The translations under genes and the position numbers were made by a program. Below are positions 1 to 9,043 of a stretch of 64,000 bases of DNA, in pieces. The stretch is taken from NCBI RefSeq assembly GCF_017897595.1, contig NZ_JAGKIK010000015.1:1-64000 (forward strand), written 5' to 3'. Numbering within the stretch: position 1 is the stretch's first letter; each line of letters starts with the position of its first letter. This DNA comes from Aquimarina sp. U1-2. Lineage in GTDB: Bacteria > Bacteroidota > Bacteroidia > Flavobacteriales > Flavobacteriaceae. Below the pieces are notes generated by a model. The model was not told the origin of the DNA. It saw only the letters and a list, made by a program, of their open reading frames with translations, and did not search any database.

Positions 1-129
1 GATGGGATACAATGTTATCAAGGAATAAAAACCTGGTTTAACTATTACAACAAAGAACGTAGACATCAAAATTTGGATAATGAACATCCAATAGCGGTTT
101 ATAAACAAAACCTAAAACCAGCAGCATAA
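1..129 (+). mobile_element. IS3-family transposase (OrfB, integrase core), C-terminal end only
   Basis: The first 42 codons read in frame to a TAA and give the typical end of an IS3/IS150 OrfB integrase: a YNKERRHQNL block followed by HPIAVY. In this family these residues close the DDE domain that cuts and joins the element. The 5' part lies outside the window. The right end of the element should fall within the next 130 bases, before the reading frame of the neighbouring peptidase resumes near 262, but I cannot fix the terminal repeat without the left end. C-rich and G-rich runs (CCCCCC near 183-196, GGGGGG near 248-253) lie in this tail. Confidence 0.8.
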
Positions 130-261
130 TGAAAAATAAAAAGAAAGTGGAGTTGTTAACAAAAAAAAGAAGTTATGAGTCTCCCCCCAGACCCCCCTCT
201 TTCAACATCATTAACATCTTATTTTTTTAATATTCTGTCCTAAACATGGGGGGAATTATAA

Positions 262-1878
262 CATCCACAGGTCATAAAAAATACAAAACCCAAGACTACA
301 GGTGGTATCAATTGGCTACCTGATAATTCTGGTTTTACGTATCAATTTATTGAGAATACCGATCATCAGCTTAAAGAGTATATGACCGACACTCGGTCGG
401 TACTCTACAAATTGAATACTAACGCTAACCTTTTTACGCAAATATTTCCTCCCAAAACAGGTAAAACTATTCCACTCGAACCTGCCGATTTTCCTATTGT
501 ACGTATCAAATCAGACCAATCCAGTTACATTTTTGGAATTATCGGTGGTGTTTCTAGTTACAATGATACGTACATAGCGAACTTAGATAAAAATGTAGAT
601 TATTCAAAATTAAACTGGAAACTTCTATTCACTCAAAAAGAGCAAATAAAGAATTATATCGTTTATCAGGATGAACTAATTTACAGAACTTCTAAAAATG
701 CATCGAATTTCAAAATATGTAAAACGTCGATTAAAAACCCGGATTTTGATAATCCAATAGTTTTAGTTGAAGAAAAAAAAGAGAATGTCATTACTGATTT
801 TGAGTATGTAGATGGAGAGTTATTTTATATAACGATAAAAAACGGTGTTGACGCTAAATTTTTTAGTAAAAAAGAGAATATAGAAAAAGAAATAAAACTC
901 CCTCAAGCCTCTGGCAATAGTTATATAGCTTACGAAGGAAATCAACTTAAGGTTTCTCTATACAGTTGGACAAAACCTTATCAAGTATACACATATGATA
1001 GAAAAAAAAGAGAATTTACTTTATTAGATGTAAATACGAATGCAAACTATCCCGAATTCAATGATTTTGTAGTTGAAGAAGTTGAAGTTCCTTCTCATGA
1101 CGGGGTTAAAGTTCCGCTATCTATTATTTATAAAAAAGGATTAAAAAAAGATGGAAATAACCGTTTAATCTCATTAAGTTATGGTGCTTATGGAGCCTCG
1201 TTTAGTCCCTTCTTTTCAATTCCGTCATTAACCTGGGTCAATGAAGGTAATATTTGGGCACTCCCCCACGTAAGAGGTGGTGGCGAAAAAGGAAATGATT
1301 GGCATAAAGCAGGATTTAAAACTACTAAACCTAATAGTTGGAAAGATTTAATAGCCTGTACTGAATATTTAATAGATCAAGGATACACCTCTTCTAAACT
1401 GAATATTGCTTTTGGAGTTAGCGCTGCAGGAATAACGATCGGCAGAGCCATCACAGAACGTCCCGATTTGTTTGCTGTAGCTGTAATGAACTCACCTTCT
1501 ATTAATTTAATTCGATCAGAAATTCAGCCGAATGGGCCTAACAGTGTCAAAGAATTTGGGACTGTAGAAATCAAAGAAGAATTTGAAGCTCTGCTAAAAA
1601 TGGATGCTTATCATCATATTAAAAAAGGTATAGATTACCCTTCAACTTTAATTACTACCGGCATGAATGATGGTGCCGTTGTACCTTGGGATCCAGCTAA
1701 ATTTGTTGCAAAAATGCAAACCACGAACCCAAATAGTAAACCAATATTATTTTCAGTAGATTTTGACGCAAATCATGGAGGTGATGGAACAACAACTACT
1801 TTTTATAAAAATATGGTAGACACTTTTGCTTTCGCCCTCTGGCAAACCGGCCATCCTGACTATCAACCCAAGGAATAA
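262..1878 (+). pseudogene. Prolyl oligopeptidase family (S9A), 5' end lost next to an IS element
   Basis: Reading resumes after a stop at 259-261 and stays open to 1878, about 538 codons, whereas full-length prolyl oligopeptidases are near 700. The missing part is the signal region and first propeller blades; the rest of the beta-propeller and the whole hydrolase domain remain. Counting from the first ATG (382), the catalytic Ser is residue 347 in GVSAAG, the Asp is 430 in MNDGAVVPW and the His is 465 in ANHGG, so the active site is intact. The frame runs upstream of that ATG with family-like sequence (INWLPDNSGF), which shows that 382 is an internal Met and not a native start. IS3 sequence lies directly upstream, so truncation by transposition is the simplest reading. 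Enzymes of this family cleave after proline in short peptides. A product made from the internal ATG would probably be unstable. Confidence 0.8.
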
Positions 1879-1906
1879 TTGTAGTTCAAAATCGCGACAC
1901 TCTTTA

Positions 1907-3547
1907 ATGAAAAATAAACTTTTCTTACTTTTATTGTGTTTATGCTCATGTATTGCACAAAACACAAATACTTTTTCTAAAAACATCATAGTAGTCGATG
2001 AAAATAAAAGACAGATAAAAGGTGAAATAATAAAATCATGGCAGCATAAAGATATCTTTGAAGATACTATTCAAGGAATGAGTGTCGAAAGAGCATACAG
2101 CGAAATTCTATCCAAAAAAAGGGGCAATACAGTCATAGTTGCTGTTATCGATGGAGGGACTGATATAGAACATGAAGACCTAAAAGATCAAATTTGGGTT
2201 AATGAAAAAGAGATCCCAAATAACAACATTGACGATGACAAAAATGGCTATGTAGATGATATCCATGGCTGGAATTTTTTAGGAAGTACAAATGGCGAAA
2301 ATCAATATTATGCCAGATGGGAATTTGTAAGGATTTTAACTAAAAAAGGGCTTTTAACTAAAGAAGGGCTTGAGCAACCTAAAGAGGAGAAAGATTCGTT
2401 AATTCTTGAAGCCATCAAGTTTTATCAAAATGCCAAAAATACTTTAGATACAGATCTACGATATATAGAAGAACAAAATAATTATCTCAAAGAGATAAGA
2501 GAAAAGCTCAAAAATTACTTTCCAAATCAAAACTATAATTTCGAAACCTTAAAAACTATAGATACACTTAAGAATCCAGAACTGAGTAGACCTGCAAGAA
2601 AACTACATGAATTTCTTACTTACGGGCTCACTCAAGAATCTCTAGATGAATATGCAAAGTATGTTTACAGTATTAGAGATTATAAGTTGAATTATGCGTA
2701 TAAAGACAGAAAGATTTCCAATGATAATGTAGAACACTTTAACGATACAAATTATGGAAATAATATTATAATCGAAGATAAATCAATTGATACTCATGGG
2801 ACCTCTGTTTCTGGTCTAATAGCTGCTACAAGAAATAATAATATTGGTATAGATGGTATTGCGGATCATGTGAAATTAATGATCCTAAGAACCGTACCAC
2901 AAGGTGATGAATACGATAAAGATGTTGCCTTGGCTATTCGTTATGCTGTAGACAATGGGGCCAAAGTGATTAATATGAGTTTTGGTAAATTTTTTTCACC
3001 ACAAAAAGAAATGGTTTTTGATGCTATACAATATGCTGCAGAAAAAGATGTAGTACTTGTACATGGGTCAGGTAATGACGGTAAAAATCTTGATGTATAC
3101 AATTTCTACCCTTTAGATTACACTAATAGTGAAGAGTTTGCAAATAATTTTATTAATGTTGGGGCATTAAATACATTTTTGGATCACAGATTACCGGCGT
3201 ATTTCTCTAACTATGGAAAAAAGAATCTTGACGTTTTTGCACCAGGTAAAGATCTGTATACAACTGCCGTTAATAACAAATATGTAGTAGAAGATGGCAC
3301 ATCACTGGCAGCACCTTTGGTATCTGGTGTGGCAGCCGTGATTAGATCCAGATATCCAGATCTCTCTGCATCTCAAGTAAAGCATATCATTTTAGAATCC
3401 GGAAACAGCTATAATATTAACGTTAGATTTCCTGGTAATGCCAAAGGTCCAAAAGCACCCTTTTCAGACCTCTCAAAATCCGGTAAAGTAGTTAATCTTT
3501 ATAATGCCTTACTTATGGCCGAACAGATTTCAAAAAAACAAAAGTAA
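1907..3547 (+). CDS. S8 family serine peptidase (subtilase), exported
   Basis: A 546-aa subtilisin-like protease. The start at 1907 gives a clean signal sequence (MKNKLFLLLLCLCSC, with a Cys that could be a lipobox); in-frame codons further upstream would overlap the previous gene. The triad is visible: Asp82 in VIDGGTD, His297 in THGTSVSG, Ser466 in GTSLAAP, with oxyanion Asn390 in HGSGND. About 215 residues separate Asp from His, much more than in subtilisin; the insert is charged and helical-looking, as in many Bacteroidota S8 proteins. No C-terminal secretion tag was recognised. It starts 28 nt after the truncated peptidase and may once have shared its transcript. Likely role is extracellular or periplasmic protein degradation. 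The family is certain, the substrate unknown. Confidence 0.9.
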   Translation: MKNKLFLLLLCLCSCIAQNTNTFSKNIIVVDENKRQIKGEIIKSWQHKDIFEDTIQGMSVERAYSEILSKKRGNTVIVAVIDGGTDIEHEDLKDQIWVNEKEIPNNNIDDDKNGYVDDIHGWNFLGSTNGENQYYARWEFVRILTKKGLLTKEGLEQPKEEKDSLILEAIKFYQNAKNTLDTDLRYIEEQNNYLKEIREKLKNYFPNQNYNFETLKTIDTLKNPELSRPARKLHEFLTYGLTQESLDEYAKYVYSIRDYKLNYAYKDRKISNDNVEHFNDTNYGNNIIIEDKSIDTHGTSVSGLIAATRNNNIGIDGIADHVKLMILRTVPQGDEYDKDVALAIRYAVDNGAKVINMSFGKFFSPQKEMVFDAIQYAAEKDVVLVHGSGNDGKNLDVYNFYPLDYTNSEEFANNFINVGALNTFLDHRLPAYFSNYGKKNLDVFAPGKDLYTTAVNNKYVVEDGTSLAAPLVSGVAAVIRSRYPDLSASQVKHIILESGNSYNINVRFPGNAKGPKAPFSDLSKSGKVVNLYNALLMAEQISKKQK

Positions 3548-3722
3548 AATGAATCAACCGGCTTTTCTAAATGACCAATCCTAATTATTCAATCCACATC
3601 ACAACAAAAAAATCATCTTTTTTAAATTAAATTGAACAATTTTGTAACATTTTGGTAACTCCTTACGTATAACTAATAAAATGCCCTAAATATTCACGTA
3701 TTAAATTTCAAGGATAACATAG

Positions 3723-4586
3723 ATGAGACAACTAAAAATTACGAAGCAGGTAACGAATCGTGAGACTGCATCGCTGGATAAATATTTACAGGAAATAGGT
3801 AAAGTTGATTTAATTACCGCAGATGAAGAAGTAGAATTAGCACAGCGTATTAAAGCAGGTGACGAAAGAGCCCTTGAAAAACTAACCAAAGCAAACTTAC
3901 GATTTGTGGTATCTGTTGCAAAACAATATCAAAATCAAGGACTTACTCTTCCTGATTTAATTAATGAAGGAAATCTGGGGCTTATTAAAGCTGCTAAGCG
4001 ATTTGACGAAACCCGTGGATTTAAATTCATCTCGTATGCCGTTTGGTGGATTCGACAGTCTATTTTGCAAGCTCTTGCAGAGCAATCTCGTATTGTACGT
4101 TTACCATTAAACAAAATTGGCTCTATAAATAAGATTAATAAAACATATGCGTTTTTAGAACAATCTCATGAACGTCCGCCAAGTGCAGAAGAAATTGCAA
4201 AAGAGCTAGACATGACGATTAACGATGTAAAAGAATCTATGAAAAATTCGGGTCGTCATGTAAGTATGGATGCACCCCTTGTAGAGGGCGAAGATTCTAA
4301 CTTATACGATGTTTTAAACTCTGGAGAATCACCAAATCCTGATAGAACCTTGCTTCATGAATCGTTAAGAACCGAAATTGAACGCGCTCTTGAAACATTG
4401 ACACCTAGAGAAGCTGATGTGATTAGACTATACTTTGGTTTGGGAGATCAACACCCTATGACATTAGAAGAAATCGGTGAAACGTTTGATCTCACACGAG
4501 AACGTGTTCGCCAAATTAAAGAAAAAGCAATTCGACGCTTAAAGCATACCTCTAGAAGTAAAATATTGAAAACATATTTAGGATAA
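3723..4586 (+). CDS. rpoD: Primary sigma-70 factor RpoD (short Bacteroidota type)
   Basis: A 287-aa housekeeping sigma factor. Region 1.2 is at residues 15-45 ([10 protein letters not shown]), region 2 at about 55-125 ([34 protein letters not shown]), region 3 at 130-200 and region 4 at 220-285 ([32 protein letters not shown]). The long acidic N-terminal region 1.1 of proteobacterial RpoD is absent, as is usual for this phylum, where the factor recognises TTTG and TAnnTTTG promoters. It is monocistronic, with a strong terminator 65 nt downstream. The start fits the family N-terminus MRQLKITKQ. Confidence 0.96.
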   Translation: MRQLKITKQVTNRETASLDKYLQEIGKVDLITADEEVELAQRIKAGDERALEKLTKANLRFVVSVAKQYQNQGLTLPDLINEGNLGLIKAAKRFDETRGFKFISYAVWWIRQSILQALAEQSRIVRLPLNKIGSINKINKTYAFLEQSHERPPSAEEIAKELDMTINDVKESMKNSGRHVSMDAPLVEGEDSNLYDVLNSGESPNPDRTLLHESLRTEIERALETLTPREADVIRLYFGLGDQHPMTLEEIGETFDLTRERVRQIKEKAIRRLKHTSRSKILKTYLG

Positions 4587-4650
4587 TTTTCTAAATTACA
4601 GTTACAAACAGTTTTATACTATAACTGTTCGTTTTTTGATTGATGAATGA

Positions 4651-4678
4651 CCTCCGGCTGATTACCGGAGGTTTTTTT
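4651..4678 (+). terminator. Rho-independent terminator of rpoD
   Basis: A perfect 7-bp GC-rich stem (CCTCCGG and CCGGAGG around a 7-nt loop) is followed by seven T residues. It lies 65 nt after the rpoD stop codon. Confidence 0.9.
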
Positions 4679-4935
4679 ATCCTCATATACTGTAAGCAAC
4701 TACACTTTCTCTTCCACAACCAATTCTTATTTTGTCGTTTAACTATTATTAATTTTTTAAAAATGAATTAGTTAAAAAATTAAGAACGTATGTAAACCGC
4801 TACGCTCTCACATTAAAAATTTTATTACTATTCGTTTCAATAGTAGAGTACAGATCTTGATTTAAAAAAACCATGCAAATGTTTGGATATAAATTCAAGT
4901 TATATTTCTAAATTCTTTTTGAGTTCATTTTTCAA
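4679..4935. other. AT-rich intergenic stretch without a gene
   Basis: No plausible reading frame is present. The only structure seen is a 7-bp inverted repeat, TACTATT/AATAGTA, at 4826-4845 with a 6-nt loop and no T-run, so not a convincing terminator. The segment separates the rpoD terminator from the promoter-like sequence of the BLUF gene. Confidence 0.5.
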
Positions 4936-4967
4936 ATTGAAAATCTGTATATTTAAGTAGTATTTTG
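4936..4967 (+). promoter_or_regulatory. Putative promoter of the BLUF gene
   Basis: ATTG at 4936-4939 and TATTTTG at 4961-4967 are spaced about as the Bacteroidota -33 and -7 boxes (TTTG, TAnnTTTG), with one base missing from the -7 box. Transcription would begin near the first base of the structured repeat at 4969. The sequence TAGTA(C)TTTTG also precedes the second copy of that repeat in front of rpe. Confidence 0.4.
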
Positions 4968-4968
4968 A

Positions 4969-5069
4969 GTAAACTACCACGGGGAAAGTCCACGAGACAT
5001 ATGTTGAAAACAATTTTTCAATTTCAAGGCAGGCCTCGGAGTATTATACTCTTTGGCGGTGCCAATAAA
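4969..5069 (+). repeat. Structured dispersed repeat, copy A (leader of the BLUF gene)
   Basis: A 101-bp element running from GTAAACTACC to CTTTGGCGGTGCCAATAAA, the latter end also found at 5565-5583 and 31187-31205. Inner pairing is visible: CGAG (4993-4996) with CTCG (5035-5038), and TTGAAAA with TTTTCAA between them. The outer ACC pairs with GGT near the 3' end. It ends 12 nt before the BLUF ATG, so the start codon lies just beyond its closing stem. No Shine-Dalgarno sequence is evident. Confidence 0.7.
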
Positions 5070-5081
5070 TTAACAATAATT

Positions 5082-5489
5082 ATGAGATATATTATAAGTT
5101 ATGTGAGTACAGTACACCCTGATGTATCAAGTACTGATATATCACAACTTATGGATTATGTGAGAACCTATAATAATACAATTGGTCTTACTGGGATCCT
5201 AATGTATTCTGAAGGTAATTTTTTTCAAGTTCTGGAAGGTGAAGAAAAATTAGTTAAAATGATGTTTGAAAGAATTAAACAGGATTCGAAACACTACAAT
5301 ATTATCAAAATGCTGGATTCCCAAATGAATACAAATTCTTTTTCAGAATACCACTCTTCTTTTACTGTAATAGCTGATGACTACAGCAAAAACGAATTAC
5401 TGGAGTTCCTCAAAAAAGAAAAAGATAATAATCCAGAACATTACAAAAGTATTTCTTACCTCACACAACGTTTTATGAAGCTTCTATAG
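5082..5489 (+). CDS. BLUF-domain blue-light photoreceptor, stand-alone
   Basis: A 135-aa protein that is essentially one BLUF domain (residues 1-95) plus a short charged helix. BLUF domains bind FAD and rearrange hydrogen bonds on blue light. The key residues are at the right spacing: Tyr7, Asn31 and Gln49 (in FFQVLEGE), matching Tyr21, Asn45 and Gln63 of AppA. The position of AppA Trp104 falls on Tyr90, so the semi-conserved Trp seems to be replaced. The ATG at 5082 begins the domain exactly (MRYIISYVS); the frame stays open further upstream but only through the repeat. No output domain is fused and no partner gene lies next to it, so signalling must go through a protein partner. rpe follows on the same strand but has its own promoter-like sequence. 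Confidence 0.88.
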   Translation: MRYIISYVSTVHPDVSSTDISQLMDYVRTYNNTIGLTGILMYSEGNFFQVLEGEEKLVKMMFERIKQDSKHYNIIKMLDSQMNTNSFSEYHSSFTVIADDYSKNELLEFLKKEKDNNPEHYKSISYLTQRFMKLL

Positions 5490-5521
5490 TTGGCTATTTA
5501 GAGACAGAAATAGTACTTTTG
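5490..5521 (+). promoter_or_regulatory. Putative promoter of rpe
   Basis: TTGG at 5490 and a perfect TAnnTTTG box (TACTTTTG, 5514-5521) are 20 nt apart, close to the phylum consensus. The predicted start of transcription, about 7 nt after the box, falls at the beginning of repeat copy B. Confidence 0.5.
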
Positions 5522-5530
5522 CATTAAAAT

Positions 5531-5583
5531 GACTAACCTTGTGGCAAGCCTGGGGGTATGAAGCCCTTTAGCGGTGCCAATAA
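5531..5583 (+). repeat. Structured dispersed repeat, copy B, shortened (leader of rpe)
   Basis: This 53-bp copy keeps the outer parts (ACTAACCTTGTGGCAAGCCT and CCCTTTAGCGGTGCCAATAA) but lacks the central hairpin arm of copies A and C. The loss is what recombination between the two internal GGCAAGC-like motifs would leave. It ends 11 nt before the rpe ATG, nearly the same distance as copy A from its gene. Confidence 0.65.
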
Positions 5584-5594
5584 CTATTTCGTAT

Positions 5595-6257
5595 ATGACT
5601 TCAAAAAAGATCGCACCTTCAGTTTTGGCAGCAGATTTCGCCAATTTACAACGAGATGTCGAAATGATTAATACTAGCAAAGCAGATTGGTTTCATATTG
5701 ATATTATGGATGGTGTTTTTGTTCCGAATATCTCGTTTGGCATGCCCGTATTAAGAGATATCGCAAAACATGCTACCAAAACCATAGATGTACATTTAAT
5801 GATCGTAAATCCCGATCGCTATATCAAAACGTTTGCAGATCTGGGAAGCCATATACTTACAGTACATTATGAAGCCTGTACACATTTGCATAGAACCTTA
5901 CAAGCGATAAAATCAGAAGGTATGAAAGCAGGTGTTGCTATAAACCCACATACTAACGTTGATCTACTCGAAGATAGTATTAACGATATTGATTTGGTTT
6001 GTATAATGAGTGTAAATCCTGGATTTGGCGGTCAATCTTTTATCGAAAACACGTATGATAAAGTGAAAAAACTCAAAAAAATTATTACAACCCGCAACGC
6101 CGGTACGTTAATCGAAATTGACGGTGGAGTAACCGATAAAAACGCGAAACAATTAGTCGAGGCCGGAGCAGATGTATTGGTAGCAGGTAGCTTCGTGTTT
6201 AAAAGCGAACATCCTACTGATACCATAGCGTCTTTAAAAGAACTTGTTAATTCTTAA
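5595..6257 (+). CDS. rpe: Ribulose-phosphate 3-epimerase
   Basis: A 220-aa TIM-barrel enzyme that interconverts ribulose 5-phosphate and xylulose 5-phosphate in the pentose phosphate pathway. Family landmarks are APSVLAADFANL at the N-terminus, HIDIMDGVFVPN with the metal-binding His and Asp, DVHLMI, MSVNPGFGGQ (phosphate loop) and EIDGGV with the catalytic Asp. The ATG at 5595 is preferred; an upstream GTG at 5574 lies inside the repeat element. It is probably transcribed alone, from the promoter just upstream, with the repeat as its 5' leader. Confidence 0.96.
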   Translation: MTSKKIAPSVLAADFANLQRDVEMINTSKADWFHIDIMDGVFVPNISFGMPVLRDIAKHATKTIDVHLMIVNPDRYIKTFADLGSHILTVHYEACTHLHRTLQAIKSEGMKAGVAINPHTNVDLLEDSINDIDLVCIMSVNPGFGGQSFIENTYDKVKKLKKIITTRNAGTLIEIDGGVTDKNAKQLVEAGADVLVAGSFVFKSEHPTDTIASLKELVNS

Positions 6258-6366
6258 ATGACAACCTTTATAATAGTTTCGAAGGACTCGATACACTTCT
6301 TCATCCAGTGGAAGCACTCGAATTGACAGACTTTGAATACAATAATTAAAATGCACAACAGATTAA

Positions 6367-7338
6367 ATGAAGCATCTAGATATAATTATAATTGGCGGCG
6401 GACCCATTGGTATTGCATGTGCACTCGAAGCCCAAAAGAAAGGTTTTGATTATCTTATTATCGAAAAAGGAACTATTGTAAATTCTCTGTACAATTATCC
6501 CATCAACATGCAATTTTTTTCATCTTCAGAAAAGCTTGAGATTGATAATATTCCTTTTATTAGTAAAGAAGCCAAACCTAAACGCAATGAAGCCTTAGAG
6601 TATTATCGTCGCATCGTTACTTCTAATAATTTGAATATTCATTTATTCGAAATGGTGAATTCAATCCGCAAAAGAGATACTATTTTTGAGATAGATACAC
6701 AAAAACAAAGCTATACAGCTTCTTTCATAATTGTCGCGACAGGATTTTACGACATCCCGAATACCATGGATGTACCTGGAGAAAACCTTCCAAAAGTATC
6801 TCATTATTATAAAGAACCTCATTATTATGCAAAACAGAAATTAGCCATTGTAGGCGCAAGTAATTCGGCAGTAGACGCCGCATTAGAATGTTATCGCAAA
6901 GGTGCAGAGGTAACTATGATCGTTCGCGGACCTGAAATTGGAAAACGGGTAAAATACTGGGTTAAACCTGATATTTTAAATAGAATAGCAGAAGGAAGTA
7001 TCAAAGTACATTACAATGCTACCGTTCTTGAAATTCTGGAGGATAAAATACGCATTGCAACACCTAAGGGTAATTATACTATTGAAAATGACTATGTATT
7101 GGCTTTGACCGGATACAAGCCAAATTTTGAATTTCTCGAAAATAGTGGTATAACACTTACCAATGACAAAAAATTATATCCTGAATACAACCAAGAAACT
7201 ATGGAATCTAACGTTGAGAATTTATACCTCGCCGGGGTCATTTGTGGCGGAATGGACACGCATCTATGGTTTATAGAGAATTCGAGAATTCACGCAAAAA
7301 CTATACTAGATTCGATTACAAAAAAAACAGTGAATTAG
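6367..7338 (+). CDS. ypdA: YpdA-family bacillithiol disulfide reductase (putative)
   Basis: A 323-aa flavin-dependent pyridine nucleotide oxidoreductase. The FAD-binding glycine motif GGGPIG is at residues 10-15, ATGFYD at 124-129, and a second nucleotide-binding motif GASNSAVDAA starts at 163. The overall pattern, including GFYDIPN, SHYYKEPH and GGMDTHLWFIENSR near the C-terminus, is that of YpdA. There is no CxxC redox pair of the thioredoxin reductase type. In Firmicutes YpdA reduces oxidised bacillithiol with NADPH, and many Bacteroidota carry it. The neighbours give no further functional hint. Confidence 0.85.
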   Translation: MKHLDIIIIGGGPIGIACALEAQKKGFDYLIIEKGTIVNSLYNYPINMQFFSSSEKLEIDNIPFISKEAKPKRNEALEYYRRIVTSNNLNIHLFEMVNSIRKRDTIFEIDTQKQSYTASFIIVATGFYDIPNTMDVPGENLPKVSHYYKEPHYYAKQKLAIVGASNSAVDAALECYRKGAEVTMIVRGPEIGKRVKYWVKPDILNRIAEGSIKVHYNATVLEILEDKIRIATPKGNYTIENDYVLALTGYKPNFEFLENSGITLTNDKKLYPEYNQETMESNVENLYLAGVICGGMDTHLWFIENSRIHAKTILDSITKKTVN

Positions 7339-7390
7339 TTTAAACTTTTTTCGATTTTAATTCAATGACCATACGTTCGCTAGACTGATA

Positions 7391-8101
7391 TTAATCGCCG
7401 CTTAGTCTCGAGAGAATGCTTAAAATGTACCAAAATAATAACATTAGAGAAGCAAACAACCCTAGTGAAGCTCCTACGTACTGATCTTCTGCATATTTGT
7501 GAACCATATTCGATGTTTGATAAAGAATAGATCCGGAAGCAAGAACTACCATACCTACACTAAACCAAAGCCCAAGATTGAAACCAAATAAAAGACCTGC
7601 AACAATTAATCCTAATGCTATAAAAAATCCAATTGTTAAAATAGAACGAAGGAAAGAAAAGTCTTTTTTGGTTAGCAATACAATGGCAGACAGTCCTGTA
7701 AACAATGCTAGCGTTAAAATTGCTGCCTGATTCAGGATATTTGCTCCTCCGTTTTCGGCAATCATCATGGCAATCCCGATTAAAGGAATAAAAATGAATG
7801 CCTCGGCCACTACGTATAGTAAAAGACCTAGGTATTGCTGATTAATATTATGTGTTCGATGAGCCATTTTTTCAGCATACGTAGTTGCTAGCATAAAACC
7901 ACCTAACATTAATAGCCATCTCCAGCCTTGAGTCATTGAAAAGGCAAAATTAACGACGGTTTCAGATTGAAAAAAAATCCACTCGACGACTACAAAAAGT
8001 AGCACGGCCATAGCAAGATGAGTGTATGTCTTTTTGTAAAATGCGACCCTCTTTTCATCTGACAAGGCGCTTACCGGTAGTACCTGTTGAAATTCTTCCA
8101 T
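7391..8101 (-). CDS. Bax inhibitor-1/YccA family membrane protein
   Basis: A 236-aa integral membrane protein with about seven hydrophobic segments, from FLLFVVVEWIFF near residue 35 to MLLFWYILSIL at the C-terminus. The family pattern includes MEEFQQVLPVSAL before the first helix, FIFIPLIG in the middle and LGLFASLMLLFWYIL at the end. Homologues act as pH-sensitive calcium-leak channels or modulate membrane protease FtsH; the role in this phylum is not defined. It is convergent with ypdA. The ATG start is followed by a long soluble N-terminus typical of flavobacterial members. Confidence 0.85.
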   Translation of the reverse strand: MEEFQQVLPVSALSDEKRVAFYKKTYTHLAMAVLLFVVVEWIFFQSETVVNFAFSMTQGWRWLLMLGGFMLATTYAEKMAHRTHNINQQYLGLLLYVVAEAFIFIPLIGIAMMIAENGGANILNQAAILTLALFTGLSAIVLLTKKDFSFLRSILTIGFFIALGLIVAGLLFGFNLGLWFSVGMVVLASGSILYQTSNMVHKYAEDQYVGASLGLFASLMLLFWYILSILSRLSGD

Positions 8102-8188
8102 AATTTTAATTAGTTAACGTTGTTTATCATTGTAAATATAGTAAACTCTTATTACTTCATGGTGTATCATTACAAATGAGCCCCTATA

Positions 8189-9043
8189 TTACTCGAAATA
8201 TCGAAAATTAAGCATACGCATGACGTACGTATAGATCTTAGGAAATTTTTCTTTCAACTCTTGAGGAGATTCCATAAAAACTTCAACTAATACCGCAATA
8301 AACTCAAACTTATCTGTGTAGGCATACTCTCTTAAAATTTTGGTATCGACAATTTTCTTTCGTATTTCTGCCGAACCCAAATACTGTTCTAGTTGCAAAA
8401 AAGTATCATAAAAAATTTCAGAACTTATATCATTATTTCGTATTGAATTGTAGTGAATGGCATGCGTTATCTCATGAATTCCCAAACTTTTTCCGCTGTC
8501 CTGATGTAAATTCCCTTTCTGGAAATCCTTCCACGAAAGTGCCAGGGCTTTCGACCTTGGATTAAACTCTCCGATATTTTCAGTTTGATTTAGAATAGAA
8601 TAAAATGATGATGGATATACAATTATAGTATGTAAATATTCTAATAAATAGTGACGCATTCCAAAAGTAAGTTGAATCACCATCATAGCGATTTGCATTC
8701 GCATAAAATCATCTACGACCAGGCCTTCTCTGCCTACAAAATTAGTATTCTCAATAAATTTAGCTGTTCTATGAGCAAAATATTGCTTTCTTCTGGCATC
8801 GAGTTGATTGTAAAAGTCATTGTCTTGCACAAAAACCTGTAAATTACGAGGTAGTATTTTTAAATTCGGATAAAAATGGATATAGTAGGGCTTTTGATAG
8901 TATTTTACATAAATTGACTCAAGGTATCGCAAGACATAATAAATACAAATTGATACAATACCTAAAGTGACTGCTAATCCCAGCGCAATCTGAAACAAAG
9001 AGTTTACAGGTTCGTCCTGTACGTATGCAAGTAAATGATTCAA
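8189..9043 (-). CDS. MtfA-like zinc peptidase (M90 family)
   Basis: A 284-aa protein with an N-terminal membrane helix (about residues 15-40) and a cytoplasmic domain. The HExxH zinc site is HEITHAIH near residue 190, and a downstream Glu in FEFIAVLVEVFMESP supplies the likely third ligand. This is the arrangement of E. coli MtfA, which binds the regulator Mlc and has aminopeptidase activity; Bacteroidota homologues carry an added membrane anchor. It lies 87 nt upstream of the Bax-inhibitor gene on the same strand and may be co-transcribed with it. Confidence 0.8.
   Translation of the reverse strand: MNHLLAYVQDEPVNSLFQIALGLAVTLGIVSICIYYVLRYLESIYVKYYQKPYYIHFYPNLKILPRNLQVFVQDNDFYNQLDARRKQYFAHRTAKFIENTNFVGREGLVVDDFMRMQIAMMVIQLTFGMRHYLLEYLHTIIVYPSSFYSILNQTENIGEFNPRSKALALSWKDFQKGNLHQDSGKSLGIHEITHAIHYNSIRNNDISSEIFYDTFLQLEQYLGSAEIRKKIVDTKILREYAYTDKFEFIAVLVEVFMESPQELKEKFPKIYTYVMRMLNFRYFE

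Noticed and set aside
181..255. CCCCCC and GGGGGG runs near the IS tail as a possible terminal inverted repeat
   Set aside because: Without the left end of the element and a target duplication the end cannot be fixed.
1826..1906. N-terminal extension of the subtilase
   Set aside because: It overlaps the preceding gene and would put 27 residues in front of a good signal peptide.
4826..4845. 7-bp inverted repeat TACTATT/AATAGTA, partly shared with 22868-22880 (ACTATTCGTTTCA)
   Set aside because: Short AT-rich similarity of 13 bases without further context; chance is likely.
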